NCBI GenBank assembly: GCA_964408025.1
Contig: CAYOXX010000091.1
Coordinates: 1 to 12,955, forward strand
Direction: 5' to 3'
DNA from: CAYOXX01 sp964408025
Lineage (GTDB): Bacteria > Acidobacteriota > DATKUA01
DNA: 12,955 nt
The notes under the pieces were generated by a model that made no database searches, had not been told where the DNA came from, and saw only the letters and a program-made list of their open reading frames with translations. The position numbers were made by a program, and so were the translations under genes. Of this stretch, positions 12,949 to 12,955 are shown piece by piece (the first letter of the stretch is position 1; every line of letters starts with the position of its first letter).

Positions 12949-12955
12949 CCGATTC

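Noticed and set aside
1..12955. CRISPR arrays, tRNA or rRNA genes, insertion sequences with transposase, toxin-antitoxin or defence genes
   Set aside because: Looked for on both strands; no regularly spaced repeats, tRNA-like cloverleaf, rRNA signature or transposase/integrase motif was seen.

Overview
This window comes from an uncultured, GC-rich, Gram-negative-type (diderm) bacterium. Most genes are strongly GC-biased: a hand count of 10141-10200 gives 43/60 G+C. The cell must have an outer membrane, because the window encodes an Omp85-family barrel with a POTRA domain. A run of exactly 10 Ns at 6492-6501 marks it as a scaffolded draft or metagenome assembly. No gene pins down the phylum. 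The many short palindromic intergenic repeats are of the kind seen in environmental candidate-phylum genomes, but that is only an impression.

Layout, left to right. (1) 1-1686 (+): the 3' two thirds of clpB. (2) 1687-2480: a repeat-rich intergenic stretch with GGCGGA/TCCGCC palindromes, a 70-bp direct repeat, a strong hairpin terminator and a possible small RNA. (3) 2477-5500: a segment of lower GC (25/60 at 3781-3840) holding a 38-codon ORF, a GT-C type membrane glycosyltransferase (-), a doubtful 95-codon ORF and a decayed second copy of the clpB 3' end. (4) 5514-7630 (-): a two-gene unit encoding a secreted LolA/LppX-like protein and a single-POTRA Omp85 protein. (5) 7746-7846 (-): the small bacterial SRP RNA gene. 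(6) 8000-8911 (-): a stand-alone nitrilase-superfamily amidohydrolase resembling the glutaminase half of NAD synthetase. (7) 9062-9350: an AT-rich, DnaA-box-like region, a candidate oriC, just upstream of dnaA (9351-10646, +). (8) 10836-12948 (-): an MFS exporter overlapping a short protein that looks like a PEP-synthase ATP-grasp domain stripped of its catalytic residues.

How the genes fit together. The housekeeping content (clpB, ffs, dnaA/oriC) is ordinary. The secreted protein and the Omp85 protein very likely work together in the envelope: their genes overlap by 8 nt, and the glycine codons closing the first gene double as the ribosome-binding site of the second. The MFS and PEP-synthase-like genes overlap by 38 nt and look translationally coupled.

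Most worth a second look: the catalytically stripped PEP-synthase-like protein; the 10-N gap, which disappears in frame if a 6-bp overlap is merged; the clpB 3'-end duplication flanking the low-GC segment; the altered DNA-contact residues of DnaA next to non-canonical boxes; and the 17-bp palindrome upstream of the amidohydrolase.
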